From positions 62,001 to 126,000 of the forward strand of contig JAJRXC010000059.1 in assembly GCA_024276495.1 (NCBI GenBank): a stretch of 64,000 nucleotides of DNA. Direction: 5' to 3'. Below the pieces are notes generated by a model. That model had not been told where the DNA came from. It worked only from the letters and a program-made list of their open reading frames with translations, and made no database searches. This document shows, piece by piece, positions 1-10,260 of the stretch (within the stretch, counting starts at the first letter, position 1; each line of letters opens with the position of its first letter). This DNA comes from Actinomycetes bacterium (lineage in GTDB: Bacteria; Actinomycetota; Acidimicrobiia; Acidimicrobiales; Aldehydirespiratoraceae). The translations under genes and the position numbers were made by a program.

Positions 1-292
1 AGACGAACGAGTCGTACCGCTCGCAGAACCAGGCGTAGTTGGCCGACTCGTAGGCGACGCCCGGGCCGTGGAGGCCGATCAGGAAGCCGGCGATGCCGGT
101 GCCCTTGCCCGTCGCACCGGTGCCGTCGACGACGAGGAAGCTCCGGGCCTGCTCGGCGAACCGGTCCAGATCGGCGCGGGCGAGCCGATTGACCGCGGGG
201 ACGGCGTCGTTGTTCAAAGTCAGGATCTCGTCGAGGTCGGCCTCGACGACCTCCCGAGGCGAGATGCGGTCGTTCTCTCCCGGCGTCGTCAT
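1..292 (-). CDS. GNAT-family N-acetyltransferase, N-terminal part, cut by the window edge
   Basis: The reverse strand from 292 reads into the left edge of the window and gives about 97 residues without a stop. The early segment EADLDEILTLNNDAVPAVN followed by FAEQARSFLVVDG and IAGFLIGL is typical of the first strands of GNAT acetyltransferases, which transfer an acetyl group from acetyl-CoA to an amine. The acetyl-CoA-binding motif would lie beyond the window. The ATG at 290-292 overlaps the TGA of the Rieske-thiamine diphosphate gene (ATGA), so the two are translationally coupled. The substrate is unknown. Confidence 0.75.
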   Translation of the reverse strand, partial: MTTPGENDRISPREVVEADLDEILTLNNDAVPAVNRLARADLDRFAEQARSFLVVDGTGATGKGTGIAGFLIGLHGPGVAYESANYAWFCERYDSFV

Positions 293-2298
293 ACGAGGAG
301 CGCGTCGGTGACGATGTCGACGAGCGCGGGTCCGTCGTGGGCCAGCGCGGCCGCGAGCGCGTCGTCGAGCTCGTCGAGCGAGGTGACACGGATCCCCCGG
401 GCCCCGCAGAGCGTCGCGAACGCGGCGAAGTCGGGATTGTGCAACGAGGTCTGCCAGACGTCGAAGTCGGCGGCCCGTTGCTCCTTGGAGATCTTGGCGA
501 GCTCGCGGTTGTTCAAGAGGACGTGGGTGATGTCCATCCGGTACTTGACGGCCGTGGTCATCTCCATCGCGTACTGTCCGAATCCGCCATCGCCGGAGAT
601 CGAGACCACCTTGCGGCCGGCGAGCTCGGGCCGACTCCGGGTCGCGGCCCAACATCCCATCGCGGCCGGAAGGGCGAAACCGATCGATCCCAGGTATCCC
701 GACATGAGAACGGACTGCTGCGCCACCTCGAAGTAGCGACCGAACGAGTAGGTGTTGTTGCCCACGTCGACGGGCATGATCGCGTCGGCCGGCACGAGCC
801 GACCGAGCGCGTCGAACAGGGCCGCGGCGTTGATGCCTTCGCCTCGATCGTCCGCCCGTCGGCTCGCTTTCTCGTCGCGCCAGATCGCCCAACGTGACGC
901 GACCTCGGCTTCCATGTCCGCTCGCCGCGCCACGGATGTCGTAACCGATTCGGCCAGGTCGTGTGCGGCGACGCCCACATGGGCCTGCACGGGGATCGTC
1001 ACCGCGTGGAACCGCCCGAGGGCCATCGGATCGAAGTCGACCTGGACGATCGGTTTGTACTCGGCGATGCCCGTGTGGTTGGAGAACGACACGCCGAAGG
1101 CGAGCAGCAGGTCGGCCTCGTTCATGAACCAGCTGGCGATGGGAGTGCCGCTACGGCCGAGCACCCCACCGGCCAGCGGGTGGTGATCCGAGATCAGCCC
1201 CTTCGCCTTGAACGTGGTGACGACCGGCGCGCCGATCCGCTCGGCGAGGGCGACGATCTCGCCGATGCCGTCGCGGGCACCGTTCCCCAACACGATGACC
1301 GGGCGTTCGGCTTCCGAGATCGCGGCGACCGCGGCAGCGGCGGCCTCGGCCGGCGGCGCGATCCGTCGATCTCCGGACCGCCCGTCGGGAGAACCGACCC
1401 GGGCGGACTCGGGGGCCGGCAACTCCTGGACCTCGTCGGGGAGGACCAGATGGGCGACATCGCGTTCGACCAGGGCGGTCTTGCAGGCCAGCGTCATGAG
1501 CTCGCCGTGGTCGGAGCCGGCCTGCACCGTCTGTGAGTAGCGGGCAACGTCGGCGAACGCGGCAGCGAGGTCGGTGTCCTGGAACGCGCCGCGGCCCCGG
1601 ACCCGGGACGGAACCTGTCCGGACAGGGCGAGCACCGGGGCCCGATCGGTCTTGGCGTCGTAGAGGCCGGTCAACAGGTTGGTCGATCCGGGACCGGCGA
1701 TCGCGAAGCAACCGGCCAACGAACCGGTGAGCTTGCCGTAGGCGGCCGCGGCGAACGAGGCCGCACCTTCGTGGCGAATCCCGATGTAGGTCAGGTCACC
1801 CCGTTCTTCGGCGACCCGCATCGCGTCGGCGAACCCGAGGTTGGAATGACCGACCATGCCGAACACGTGGGTCACTCCCCAGTTGATCATCGTCTCGACC
1901 AGGACATCGCTCACACTGCGGGGCCGGGGCGTCTCGACCGGGAGAGCCACGTACACGCCGTCGGCTCTCACCTCGGTACGAAACGCCGCCGGCGCGTCGG
2001 CGAACGCCCCCGGCGGCACACCGTTCTTGGGCGAGTAGTCGTAGCCGTGCCACGGGCAGCGCAGCCAACCACCTTCGATGGATCCCTCCCCGAGCGGTCC
2101 TCCCTGGTGGGGGCAGGCGTTGCCGAGACAACCGAACCCGGCCGAGGCCGTGTGGGTGACACACAGGTTCAGGTGCCCGATCGTGACCGCGCCGACCCGA
2201 CCCTCGGGCAGCTCGTCGACCCCGATCAGTCGATGCCAGGCGAACTCTCCTTCCGGCAGGGCCGGCTCGGTCGTGGATGGGGTCTCCTCGGTGCTCAT
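289..2298 (-). CDS. Rieske [2Fe-2S] domain fused to a thiamine-diphosphate enzyme (acetolactate synthase/pyruvate oxidase fold)
   Basis: The protein has 669 residues. Residues about 20-120 form a Rieske domain with ligands C62, H64, C81 and H84 (CPH and CPWH). From about residue 127 a complete three-domain thiamine-diphosphate enzyme follows: a PYR domain with the conserved glutamate in GIRHEGAAS, a central domain with RPVIVLGNGARDG, and a PP domain with the GDGGFGQYA...LLNN cofactor motif. Members of this family decarboxylate 2-keto acids. The added iron-sulfur domain suggests that electrons leave the reaction through the cluster, but this is inference. I chose the ATG at 2298 because a good GGAG ribosome site precedes it; an in-frame extension to 2349 lacks one. 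The gene is divergent from the aldo/keto reductase. Confidence 0.85.
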   Translation of the reverse strand: MSTEETPSTTEPALPEGEFAWHRLIGVDELPEGRVGAVTIGHLNLCVTHTASAGFGCLGNACPHQGGPLGEGSIEGGWLRCPWHGYDYSPKNGVPPGAFADAPAAFRTEVRADGVYVALPVETPRPRSVSDVLVETMINWGVTHVFGMVGHSNLGFADAMRVAEERGDLTYIGIRHEGAASFAAAAYGKLTGSLAGCFAIAGPGSTNLLTGLYDAKTDRAPVLALSGQVPSRVRGRGAFQDTDLAAAFADVARYSQTVQAGSDHGELMTLACKTALVERDVAHLVLPDEVQELPAPESARVGSPDGRSGDRRIAPPAEAAAAAVAAISEAERPVIVLGNGARDGIGEIVALAERIGAPVVTTFKAKGLISDHHPLAGGVLGRSGTPIASWFMNEADLLLAFGVSFSNHTGIAEYKPIVQVDFDPMALGRFHAVTIPVQAHVGVAAHDLAESVTTSVARRADMEAEVASRWAIWRDEKASRRADDRGEGINAAALFDALGRLVPADAIMPVDVGNNTYSFGRYFEVAQQSVLMSGYLGSIGFALPAAMGCWAATRSRPELAGRKVVSISGDGGFGQYAMEMTTAVKYRMDITHVLLNNRELAKISKEQRAADFDVWQTSLHNPDFAAFATLCGARGIRVTSLDELDDALAAALAHDGPALVDIVTDALLV

Positions 2299-2319
2299 CT
2301 CACTCCTCGGTAGGCGACG

Positions 2320-2350
2320 CCGGACAACACTCACTCGACCGGGCAACACT
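2320..2350. repeat. Direct repeat CCGGRCAACACT, two copies
   Basis: CCGGACAACACT (2320-2331) and CCGGGCAACACT (2339-2350) match at 11 of 12 bases and start 19 bases apart, about two helical turns. They lie just upstream of the Rieske-thiamine diphosphate start, in the divergent intergenic space, and could bind a regulator. Confidence 0.4.
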
Positions 2351-2365
2351 GTGCCGCATCGGCGG

Positions 2366-2379
2366 CCACTGTGCAGTGG
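2366..2379. promoter_or_regulatory. Inverted repeat CCACTG-TG-CAGTGG, operator-like
   Basis: Perfect six-base arms flank a two-base spacer in the middle of the 204-base divergent region between the Rieske-thiamine diphosphate gene and the aldo/keto reductase gene. The geometry suits a dimeric regulator, for example of the GntR type. No regulator gene is adjacent, so the factor is unknown. Confidence 0.4.
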
Positions 2380-2502
2380 GAACTGTCCGGACGCTGCCGG
2401 GCCGGGTTCGTCCGCCTACGGTCGTTGGTGGACGGGCCGACAGGATGCGACGATGCTCGTGTCCCGCGACACCCCGGTGAGCCGCCGACGAGGAGAACAC
2501 TG

Positions 2503-3471
2503 ATGGCCGAGATGACCTATCGACGACTCGGGCGGTCCGGCCTCCAGGTCAGTGTCTTGTCGTTCGGATCGTGGGTGACGTTCGACCATCAACTCGACGA
2601 CACGCTCGCGATCGACTGCATGCAGGCCGCCCGCGACGCGGGCGTGAACTTCTTCGACAACGCCGAGATCTACGCCAACGGGATGTCGGAGACGATCATG
2701 GGAAACGTGTTCGCCGCCCTCGAGTGGCCGCGCTGGTCCTATGTCGTCTCGACGAAGTTCTTCATGGGCCTCCACGACGACGTGAACATGCGCCAGACCC
2801 TCAATCGCAAGTACCTGATGGACGCGATCGACGGCTCGCTCGAGCGTTTGCAGATGGACCATGTCGATCTCGTCTTCTGCCACCGGGCCGATCCCGTCAC
2901 TCCCATCGAGGAGACGGTGCGGGCCCTGTCCGACATCATCGACTCCGGCCGGGCCCTCTACTGGGGAACGTCGGAGTGGACCGCCGACGAGATCCGCGCC
3001 GCTTGGGAGATCGCCGAACGTCACCACCTCCACAAGCCGGTGATGGAACAGCCGCAGTACAACATCTTCGAGCGCCGCCGGGTCGAGCGGGAGTACGCCC
3101 GCCTCTACGACGACATCGGGCTGGGCCTCACCACCTGGAGCCCCCTCGCCTCCGGCCTGCTGACCGGAAAGTATCTCGACGGGATCCCCGACGGGTCAAG
3201 GGCGACCGTCGACGGCTACGAGTGGCTCGCACCGTTGATCACCGACGAGGCCCGCAACGCCAAGGTCCGAGCCCTCGTCCCGATCGCGGCCGACCTCGGT
3301 TGCAGCCTCGCCCAGCTCGCCATCGCGTGGTGCGTGAAGAACCCCCACGTCTCGACGGTCATCACGGGCGCATCCCGGGTCGACCAGGTCACCGACAACA
3401 TGGGTGCCCTCGACGTGGTCGACGCGCTCGACGACGAGGTCATGGCCCGCATCGCCGACGCCGTGAAATGA
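2503..3471 (+). CDS. Aldo/keto reductase, potassium-channel beta-subunit-like
   Basis: The protein has 322 residues and a complete aldo/keto reductase barrel that uses NADPH to reduce aldehydes or ketones. The start [19 protein letters not shown] and the later [14 protein letters not shown] (catalytic Asp and Tyr), VSTKFF (catalytic Lys) and FCHRAD (His position) are all present. The C-terminal [20 protein letters not shown] is the usual cofactor-proximal helix. The style resembles the KCNAB/YghZ subgroup. The ATG at 2503 follows AGGAGAAC. The stop overlaps the next start (ATGA), so the gene is coupled to the L-2-hydroxyglutarate oxidase. The physiological substrate cannot be read from sequence. 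Confidence 0.85.
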   Translation: MAEMTYRRLGRSGLQVSVLSFGSWVTFDHQLDDTLAIDCMQAARDAGVNFFDNAEIYANGMSETIMGNVFAALEWPRWSYVVSTKFFMGLHDDVNMRQTLNRKYLMDAIDGSLERLQMDHVDLVFCHRADPVTPIEETVRALSDIIDSGRALYWGTSEWTADEIRAAWEIAERHHLHKPVMEQPQYNIFERRRVEREYARLYDDIGLGLTTWSPLASGLLTGKYLDGIPDGSRATVDGYEWLAPLITDEARNAKVRALVPIAADLGCSLAQLAIAWCVKNPHVSTVITGASRVDQVTDNMGALDVVDALDDEVMARIADAVK

Positions 3472-4676
3472 GCGATCGGGTCGACATCGCGGTCATCGGG
3501 GCGGGCATCGTCGGACTCGCCACCGCCCGCGCCCTGCTTCTTCGGGACCCGACGCGGCGCATCACGGTCATCGACAAGGAAGCCACGCCCGCGCACCACC
3601 AAACCGGACGCAACTCCGGGGTGATCCACTCGGGGATCTACTACAAACCGGAGTCCGGGAAGGCGGCCATGGTCGCGGCCGGCCGCAACGACCTCCTCGC
3701 CTTCCTCGACCACCACGGCCTCACCTACGACATGTGCGGCAAGGTCGTCGTCGCCGTGTCCGCCGACGAGATCGGCCGGCTCGACGCGCTCGAGCAGCGG
3801 GCGACCGACAACGATGTACCCGTCGAGCGACTCGACCGCGCCGCGCTGAAGGCCCGCGAACCACACATCGAGGGGGTCGCCGCGTTGTTGGTGCCGAGCG
3901 CGGGCATCGTCGACTATCGCACGGTGTGTGCCGCCCTGGTCGAGGAGCTCACCGCGGCCGGTGTCGAGCTCCGTCTCGGGGTCACCGTGACCGGCGCCAA
4001 AGTCGGTGACGCGACCGTGACGCTCGCCACCGATCGAGGAAGGCTGCGCGTCGGCTCCATCGTGAACTGCGGCGGGCTGCACTGCGACCGGGTCGCCGCA
4101 GCGGCCGGGGCCGACACGGACGGGATCCGGATCATGCCGTTTCGAGGGGAGTACCACGAGCTCGCCCCCCATGCCCGACATCTCGTCAACCATCTCGTGT
4201 ACCCGCTCCCCGATCCCGACTTCCCGTTCCTCGGAGTGCATCTCACCCGCATGATCGACGGCAGCATCCACGCCGGACCCAACGCGGTGCCGGCGCTGAA
4301 GCGCGAGGGCTACCGCTGGCGCGACATCTCCGCACGCGACACATCCGAGATCGCGTTCTCCCGCCGCACCTGGGTCCTGGCCCGAAAGTACTGGCGCAAG
4401 GAGATCGGTGAGATCCACCGGTCGCTGAGCAGCCGGGCGTTCCTGAAGGCGCTTCGCCGCCTCTGCCCCGAGCTGACCCGGGCTGATCTGGAACCGTCGG
4501 CGTCGGGGGTCCGGGCCCAGGCCATCGCCCCCGACGGCACCCTGCTCGACGACTTCGCGTTCGCCGACAGCCCCCGGGCCGTCCACGTGATCAACGCGCC
4601 GTCGCCGGCCGCCACCGCGTCGTTCGCGATCGCCGCCACCGTCGCCGAACGCCACGACCGAGCCCTCGGTCTCTGA
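3468..4676 (+). CDS. lhgO: L-2-hydroxyglutarate oxidase (FAD-dependent, DadA/DAO fold)
   Basis: The protein has 402 residues. It oxidises L-2-hydroxyglutarate to 2-oxoglutarate with FAD, passing electrons to oxygen or the respiratory chain. The N-terminal [18 protein letters not shown] is the FAD dinucleotide fold. [17 protein letters not shown] is a hallmark of the LhgO family, and RPGKxA-like and [14 protein letters not shown] segments follow in order. The length fits the family (about 400). It overlaps the aldo/keto reductase by four bases, which suggests the two act on the same hydroxy-acid or aldehyde metabolism. Distinction from other DAO-fold hydroxyacid oxidases rests on the [13 protein letters not shown] signature. 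Confidence 0.8.
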   Translation: MSDRVDIAVIGAGIVGLATARALLLRDPTRRITVIDKEATPAHHQTGRNSGVIHSGIYYKPESGKAAMVAAGRNDLLAFLDHHGLTYDMCGKVVVAVSADEIGRLDALEQRATDNDVPVERLDRAALKAREPHIEGVAALLVPSAGIVDYRTVCAALVEELTAAGVELRLGVTVTGAKVGDATVTLATDRGRLRVGSIVNCGGLHCDRVAAAAGADTDGIRIMPFRGEYHELAPHARHLVNHLVYPLPDPDFPFLGVHLTRMIDGSIHAGPNAVPALKREGYRWRDISARDTSEIAFSRRTWVLARKYWRKEIGEIHRSLSSRAFLKALRRLCPELTRADLEPSASGVRAQAIAPDGTLLDDFAFADSPRAVHVINAPSPAATASFAIAATVAERHDRALGL

Positions 4677-4701
4677 GCGCGTCGCTCCCACCGACCCGGG
4701 A

Positions 4702-7700
4702 TCAGGCGGGCTGGAGATCGCCGCACGCGGCGGCGAAGGCCGTCCGCCACCCGGTGGTGTCGAGACCGAGCGCCGCCGCCGCCTTGTCGGCGCGGATCTC
4801 GGCCCCCGCGGCGTCGTCGGTGTCGAGCACGGCGAGACAGCGCGCTTCGGCCAGGGAGACGATGGTCGGATGGATCCGATCGCCGCCGGCAGGTACCGCC
4901 TCGTAGGCGCGGGTGAGCGCGACCCGGGCGCCGGTCTCGTCGCCGCGGCGCGCCGCCGCGCAGGCCGCCGCGCAGCGGGCGAGAACCCGATCGCCGTAGG
5001 TCGCCCGGGCCGACGTGTCGACGATGGAGACACAATGGTCGGTGTCCTTGTCGACCGCGCCGGCGATCAGGGCCAGAACCGCCCACCCCCACAGCGATCC
5101 GTCGCCGGCGTCGGCGGCGGGCATGAGCTCGAACAGCTTGGCGGCCTCGTCGAGGTCGCCGAGCTGCAGGGCGAGCAGCGCCATCGCGACGGCCAGGTCG
5201 GACTCGCCGATCCGATCGAGGTCGTACTCGGCGACCTCCCGAACGACCCGACGGGCGATGGCCAGGTCGCCCACGGTGGCTGCGGCGGCGACGAGCGACG
5301 CTTCGAGCATCTGCTGGTGCGGCTGTTCGCGACCGGCATCGACTTCGCGGACGAGGAGCCGGAACCCTTCGGAGATGCGGCCCGACCGCACCAGCGCCCG
5401 GGCCTCGATGGCCAGCGCGAGCGTGGGCCCCATCGGATCCGATCCGGCAGGGAACACCGACTGGGCCTTCTTCGCTTTGGCGATCGCTTCATCGATGCGG
5501 CCGGTCCACAACGCACAGTTGGCCAGCGCCGCATGCATCATTCCCTGTGACCACCGGTCGCCGCTCTCTCGAGCCTCAGCCAGCGTGAGCAGAGCCAGTT
5601 CCTCGGCCTCCGCGAACCGGCCGGCATAGAGCCGGACATAGGCGAGTAGTCCGCGGGTCCACGCCATCCCGGACAGGTCGCCCATCGCCTCGAACGCGTC
5701 GATCGCCTGGCTGATCCGCCGCTCGGCCTCCGGCATCCGGCCCGAGACGAACGCGAGCCACGCGAGGTTCTGACGGGCCCAGGCCATCCCGGTGCGATCC
5801 TCGGCCTCCGCGTAGGCGTCGTACGCCGCGTTGATCGACGACTCCGCCTTGTCGTGCTCACCTCGGAACAGGCGCACCATCCCGGCCCGGCGCAGACCGT
5901 CGCCCTGCAGGACACGGTCGTCGAACTCGAGGGCGAGCTCGAGCGCCTTCTCCGCCAACGACAGCGCTTCGTCCTGATCCCCCGACCATTGACAGAGCTC
6001 GCTGCGCAGCAGCGCTTCTCGCACCTTCAGGACCGGGTCGTCGATCGCGTCGAGAAGCGGGACCGCAGCATCGAGGTCGCGGCGAACCATCTCGGTCTCG
6101 AGCCGACCCATGGCCGCCGCCGCCCGTTCGAGCAGCACGTCGACATAGCGAGGGTCGTCGTCTCCCATCAGGTCGAGCACCTCACCGAAGAGCCGTTCTG
6201 CCTGTTCGACGGCACTCGCGCCGGACGTGGCCCGCGCCGCGACGAGGGTCCACTCGATCGCCTTCTCGGTGACGTCGTCGGGAAGACCCTCGATGCCTCC
6301 CAGCTCCGCGGCGTGAGTCGCGGCCCGCCGGTAGTGGTAGGCGATGGTCTCGCTCTCGCCGCCGCGTTCGTTGTCCTCGATCCATGCCGCGATCCCGGCG
6401 TGGCGCCAGGCCCGATCGGTCTTCGTCAGGCGGCCGTAGACCACCTCGCGCACGAGATTCGAGCGGAACGACCACATCGGACCCACGATCTCGAGCAGAT
6501 CGAGCCGCTCGAGGACCTGCATCGCCTCACCGATGTCGTCTTCGCCCCGCTGATAGGCGGCCATGACCTTCAGGGCCACCAGATCGCCCCGCAACCCGAG
6601 GACGGCGGCATCCTCGATGACGTGGAGGGCCCCGTCGACGAGCGCGTCGAGACGGGCGCCGATCACACTTCTCACGTTGGCGGGCAGCGGCCCGATGTCG
6701 TCGCCCTCGGCGCTCTCGACCATCCGGGCCATCTCCTCGAGGAACAGCGGATTGCCGCCGGCCCGTTCGACCAGCCGGGCGCGCAGCTCCGCACTGGCCC
6801 CCGGCAGCATCTCCCTCACCAGCAGCTCACCGGCGACGTCGTCGAGCGGTTCGATGGACAAGGTGACGGCGTTGAACCGGCCGGGCCGCGGACGCCAGCG
6901 TTCGAACATCTCGGCTCGGCCCGTGACGAGGACGACCACGGTGCGGCGGCCGAGACGATCGAGCAGATCGTCGAGCAATCGGAGGACCGCGTCGTCGGCC
7001 CAGTCGAGATCGCTCAACCACAACAGCACCGGGGAGCGCTCGGAGAGGGCGTGGATCAGCGCCCGCGCCGCCCGGGTGCCCTCGTCGGTCGCCCGCTCCG
7101 CGTCGAGACGGGCCAGGCCGGTCTCGAACCCGAGGAGGTGGCGGAGCCCTTCCGCGGTGCGGGAGAGATCGGACGGGTCGAGGTCGGGGCCGAAGGCATC
7201 GGCCACCGCGTCGGCGACGAGACCGGGAACCAGGCTCGGCTCGGTCGTCGAGTCGATCCCGATGACGCCGCGCAGCGCCTCGGCGATCGGCCACCACACG
7301 TTGGCCTCACCATAGGGAAGGCATCGACCGTGGAGAACGAGGGCGTCGTGGTCGTGTTTGGCGATCTCGGCCACCTCGGCGGCAAGGCGGGTCTTGCCGA
7401 GTCCGCTCTCACCGGCGATCGCGATCAGCTGCACCCGGCTGCGCCGGTAGGCCGCGTCGAGCGTCGTGCGCAGCACGGAGAGCTCGGGGTCGCGGCCGAT
7501 GAGGGGAAGTTCGGGACCGGCTCGTCGCTCGCCGGGGCGACCGACCGGCTCGAGCGCCCGGTACGCGGTGACCGGTTCTTCGCGACCCCGGGCGTGGAGT
7601 TGGCCGACCGAGCGGTAGTGGATCACCTCGGTTGTGGCGACGTGGGTCTCCGCGCCGACGAGAACGGTGCCCGGCTCGGCCGCGGTCTGCAACCGGGACG

Positions 7701-8169
7701 CCGTGTTGACCACGTCGCCCATCGCGGTGTAGTCGTCGCCGGCGGAGATCGCCCCGACGAGCACCTCGCCGGTGTTGACTCCGATGCGCAGCCGGATGCC
7801 CATTCCCGTGTCGGAGTCGAAACGTTGCACCGTCTCCTGCATGCGCAGCGCGGCGCGCACGGCCCGTTCGGCGTCGTCGTCGTGAGCGATCGGGGCACCG
7901 AACAAGGCGACGATGGCGTCGCCGATCACCTTGTCGACCCGGCCCCCGAACGCGGTGATGTCGTCGGCCAGTTGGGCGAAACAGCGGTCGACGAGGTTCT
8001 TGACCTGTTCGGGGTCGCGCGACTCCGACAGGCCGGTGAACCCCACGATGTCGGCGAAGAGGACGGTCACGACACGGCGTTCGTCGTGGCGGGGCGTCAT
8101 CTCGTGACCGCAGTTGCTGCAGAAACGGGCGTTGTCGGCGACGTCGTGGTGACAGTTCGGACACTCCAC
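4702..8169 (-). CDS. Zinc ribbon, class III nucleotide cyclase, AAA ATPase and TPR repeat sensor protein
   Basis: The protein has 1155 residues. It starts with a zinc ribbon (CPNCHHDV and CSNCGHEM). A class III adenylate/guanylate cyclase domain follows at about 30-200, with [14 protein letters not shown] and [13 protein letters not shown] holding both metal aspartates. Next comes an ATPase of the LuxR/MalT STAND type ([13 protein letters not shown] Walker [13 protein letters not shown] Walker B). The last 500 residues are TPR-like helical pairs. No DNA-binding helix-turn-helix is visible. This architecture is common in actinobacteria, and the signal is unknown. I place the start at GTG 8169 because TACGCT lies exactly six bases upstream; an in-frame ATG at 8211 would span that promoter. 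Confidence 0.85.
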   Translation of the reverse strand: MECPNCHHDVADNARFCSNCGHEMTPRHDERRVVTVLFADIVGFTGLSESRDPEQVKNLVDRCFAQLADDITAFGGRVDKVIGDAIVALFGAPIAHDDDAERAVRAALRMQETVQRFDSDTGMGIRLRIGVNTGEVLVGAISAGDDYTAMGDVVNTASRLQTAAEPGTVLVGAETHVATTEVIHYRSVGQLHARGREEPVTAYRALEPVGRPGERRAGPELPLIGRDPELSVLRTTLDAAYRRSRVQLIAIAGESGLGKTRLAAEVAEIAKHDHDALVLHGRCLPYGEANVWWPIAEALRGVIGIDSTTEPSLVPGLVADAVADAFGPDLDPSDLSRTAEGLRHLLGFETGLARLDAERATDEGTRAARALIHALSERSPVLLWLSDLDWADDAVLRLLDDLLDRLGRRTVVVLVTGRAEMFERWRPRPGRFNAVTLSIEPLDDVAGELLVREMLPGASAELRARLVERAGGNPLFLEEMARMVESAEGDDIGPLPANVRSVIGARLDALVDGALHVIEDAAVLGLRGDLVALKVMAAYQRGEDDIGEAMQVLERLDLLEIVGPMWSFRSNLVREVVYGRLTKTDRAWRHAGIAAWIEDNERGGESETIAYHYRRAATHAAELGGIEGLPDDVTEKAIEWTLVAARATSGASAVEQAERLFGEVLDLMGDDDPRYVDVLLERAAAAMGRLETEMVRRDLDAAVPLLDAIDDPVLKVREALLRSELCQWSGDQDEALSLAEKALELALEFDDRVLQGDGLRRAGMVRLFRGEHDKAESSINAAYDAYAEAEDRTGMAWARQNLAWLAFVSGRMPEAERRISQAIDAFEAMGDLSGMAWTRGLLAYVRLYAGRFAEAEELALLTLAEARESGDRWSQGMMHAALANCALWTGRIDEAIAKAKKAQSVFPAGSDPMGPTLALAIEARALVRSGRISEGFRLLVREVDAGREQPHQQMLEASLVAAAATVGDLAIARRVVREVAEYDLDRIGESDLAVAMALLALQLGDLDEAAKLFELMPAADAGDGSLWGWAVLALIAGAVDKDTDHCVSIVDTSARATYGDRVLARCAAACAAARRGDETGARVALTRAYEAVPAGGDRIHPTIVSLAEARCLAVLDTDDAAGAEIRADKAAAALGLDTTGWRTAFAAACGDLQPA

Positions 8170-8175
8170 GCCATC

Positions 8176-8181
8176 AGCGTA
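8176..8181 (-). promoter_or_regulatory. -10 element TACGCT for the cyclase/ATPase/TPR gene (leaderless)
   Basis: TACGCT on the reverse strand ends six bases before GTG 8169. This places the predicted transcription start on the start codon and supports GTG 8169 over ATG 8211. Confidence 0.5.
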
Positions 8182-8183
8182 CG

Positions 8184-8196
8184 GGGGATCGTCCCC
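8184..8196. promoter_or_regulatory. Inverted repeat GGGGA-TCG-TCCCC in a divergent promoter region
   Basis: The five-base arms sit immediately upstream of the cyclase gene's -10 element and about 55 bases before the histidine kinase -10 element. It could be an operator or a small hairpin; I cannot tell which. Confidence 0.3.
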
Positions 8197-8250
8197 GCGG
8201 ATGACCCCCATTCGTCAACGTGGATGATGATCTGCACCCGTCGCGGTCCC

Positions 8251-8256
8251 TACGGT
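8251..8256 (+). promoter_or_regulatory. -10 element TACGGT for the NarL-type kinase gene (leaderless)
   Basis: TACGGT ends six bases before ATG 8263. The intervening GGAGCC could also act as a weak ribosome site. Confidence 0.45.
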
Positions 8257-8262
8257 GGAGCC

Positions 8263-9444
8263 ATGACCGTGCCGCGTCACCCGATCGAGTGGCTCCGCCG
8301 CAACCCGGTCGCGGCCGACGCGCTGCTGTTCGTGCTGATCACCTCGATCATGATCGGGTTCGGTCTCGTCGCCGATGTCGAACCCGGCCAGCGTCGGATC
8401 GGCGGCCTCGGGTGGGGGTTGATCGTCGCCGCCCATGCCCCGATCGTCTGGCGTCGGGTCCGCCCCATCGGGGCGCTGTGGGTGTCGGTGCTGCTCACCA
8501 TGCCCTATTGGGTCCTCGATTATCCCGACCAGCCGATCGGCTCGAACCTGCTGATCCTGCTCTACTCGTTGGCCGCCCACTCCGGTCGGCCCAAGTCGGT
8601 CGTCCACTTCTGGGGGACGTTCGCCGTTCTCATGTCCGTCCTCGTCGCCGGGGTGCTGTCCCACAACGACGACGTTCCCTGGCTGGCGGTTCCGGCCAAC
8701 ATCGTCGTCATCGCCACGGTGTGGATCCTCGGCGACAACCTGCGAACCCGACGCGAGTATCTCGAGGAGCTGGAGCAGAAGGCGGCGAGGGCCGAGGAAG
8801 GCCAGGCGGCGGAAGCGCAACGAGCCGTCAACGAGGAACGTACGCGCATCGCCCGCGAGCTCCACGATGTCGTCGCGCACTCGATGAGTGTGATGGTGGT
8901 CCAGGCCGCGGCGGCCCGTCGTGTCGTCGAGCGCAACCCGGGCGATGCGGCGGCCGCGCTCGAGGCGATCGAGACGACCGGCCGCGAGTCGCTCACCGAG
9001 ATGCGCCGCGTCTTGGGGGTCCTCCGCGGCGACGACGACACGACCGACCTGGCGCCGGCACCGGGCCTCGACGACTTCGGCCGGCTGTTGCAACAGTGCG
9101 AAGACGCGGGCCTTCCGGTCGACCTGGAGGTGACGGGTGAACCTCGGCGCCTCACCCCGGGGCTCGAGCTGTCCGCCTATCGGATCGTGCAGGAATCACT
9201 GACGAACTCGCTGAAGCACGCAGGGCCGGCACGGGCAACGGTTCGCCTGCACTACCGTCCCGACATGCTCGAGCTCGAGGTCACCGACGACGGCCGTGGC
9301 GCGGCCACCGGCAGCGGAAGCGGCCAGGGCCTCATCGGGATGCGCGAGCGGGTCGACGCGTTCGGCGGCACCCTGGCCGTCGGGCCCCGGCCCGGGGGCG
9401 GGTTCCGGGTCAGCGCGAGCCTGCCGTCGGGAAGTTCCCGGTGA
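8263..9444 (+). CDS. NarL/DesK-type sensor histidine kinase
   Basis: The protein has 393 residues. Five or six hydrophobic segments between residues 17 and 158 form a membrane sensor without a large extracellular loop, followed by a short coiled linker. The dimerisation domain of HisKA_3 type holds the phospho-acceptor H201 in RIARELHDVVAHSMS. The ATPase domain shows QESLTNSLKHAG (N box) and VTDDGRG plus GLIGMRERV (G boxes). It should autophosphorylate and pass phosphate to the regulator encoded next, whose GTG start overlaps its TGA. Kinases of this class often sit beside ABC exporters they control, as here. Confidence 0.9.
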   Translation: MTVPRHPIEWLRRNPVAADALLFVLITSIMIGFGLVADVEPGQRRIGGLGWGLIVAAHAPIVWRRVRPIGALWVSVLLTMPYWVLDYPDQPIGSNLLILLYSLAAHSGRPKSVVHFWGTFAVLMSVLVAGVLSHNDDVPWLAVPANIVVIATVWILGDNLRTRREYLEELEQKAARAEEGQAAEAQRAVNEERTRIARELHDVVAHSMSVMVVQAAAARRVVERNPGDAAAALEAIETTGRESLTEMRRVLGVLRGDDDTTDLAPAPGLDDFGRLLQQCEDAGLPVDLEVTGEPRRLTPGLELSAYRIVQESLTNSLKHAGPARATVRLHYRPDMLELEVTDDGRGAATGSGSGQGLIGMRERVDAFGGTLAVGPRPGGGFRVSASLPSGSSR

Positions 9445-10112
9445 CGGCGTCGATCCGGGTCGCGGTTGTCGACGATCAGGCGCTGATGCGAACCGGCTTT
9501 CGCATGATCCTCGATTCGGCCGACGGTGTCGAGGTCGTCGGCGAGGCCGGCGACGGCCGCGGCGCCACCGAACTGGTCGATCGGCTCGAACCCGATGTCG
9601 TGCTGATGGACATCCGCATGCCCGAGGTCGACGGCATCGAGGCGACCCGACGGATCACGGCCGCCGGCCGTGCCACCCGCGTTCTGATCCTGACCACCTT
9701 CGATCTCGACGAATACGTCTACGACGCGCTCCGCGCCGGCGCCGCCGGCTTTCTGCTCAAGGACACCCCGCCCGAACAGCTCATCGACGCGGTTCGGATC
9801 ATCGCGTCGGGAGACGCGCTCCTGTCCCCGTCGGTGACCCGACGACTCGTGGAGGAGTTCGCCCGGTCCACCCCCACCCGCACCGAGACACCCGGGCTTC
9901 GCGATCTGACCGACCGCGAGACCGAGGTTCTTCACGCCATGGCCGCCGGGCTCTCGAACGCAGAGATCGCCGACAAGCTCTATGTCGGAGAGACGACGGT
10001 GAAAACCCATGTCGGCCGCGTCCTGATGAAGCTCGGGGTGCGCGATCGGGTCCAGGCCGTCGTCGCCGCGTACGAGTCCGGCCTCGTCGTCCCGGGGCAG
10101 ACCTCACCCTGA
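9441..10112 (+). CDS. NarL/LuxR-family response regulator
   Basis: The protein has 223 residues. The receiver domain has the acidic pair D11-D12, the phospho-acceptor D57 in VVLMDIRMPEVDG and the switch lysine in GFLLKD. The C-terminal helix-turn-helix reads LTDRETEVLHAMAAGLSNAEIA...TVKTHVGRVLMKLG. It starts with GTG overlapping the kinase stop. It probably controls the downstream exporter modules, but no binding site can be proven from sequence. The intergenic region after it contains two copies of CGGGACGAC (10160 and 10187). Confidence 0.9.
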   Translation: MTASIRVAVVDDQALMRTGFRMILDSADGVEVVGEAGDGRGATELVDRLEPDVVLMDIRMPEVDGIEATRRITAAGRATRVLILTTFDLDEYVYDALRAGAAGFLLKDTPPEQLIDAVRIIASGDALLSPSVTRRLVEEFARSTPTRTETPGLRDLTDRETEVLHAMAAGLSNAEIADKLYVGETTVKTHVGRVLMKLGVRDRVQAVVAAYESGLVVPGQTSP

Positions 10113-10260
10113 GTCGACCCTGAGTCGACCCCGAGCCCGCAACGGACCGGATCATCCTCCGGGACGACACCGATATCCGCATCGCGCGGGACGACTCGTC
10201 GGCCGGGAGTTCGTACCGTCGGGAGCACCGATCCCCCTTCCGGCTCGAAAGGCCTTTCCG

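Noticed and set aside
5854-8262. Long plus-strand frame running into the NarL-type kinase
   Set aside because: The part before 8263 is antisense to the cyclase/ATPase/TPR gene and has no domain. The kinase has its own promoter and start at 8263.
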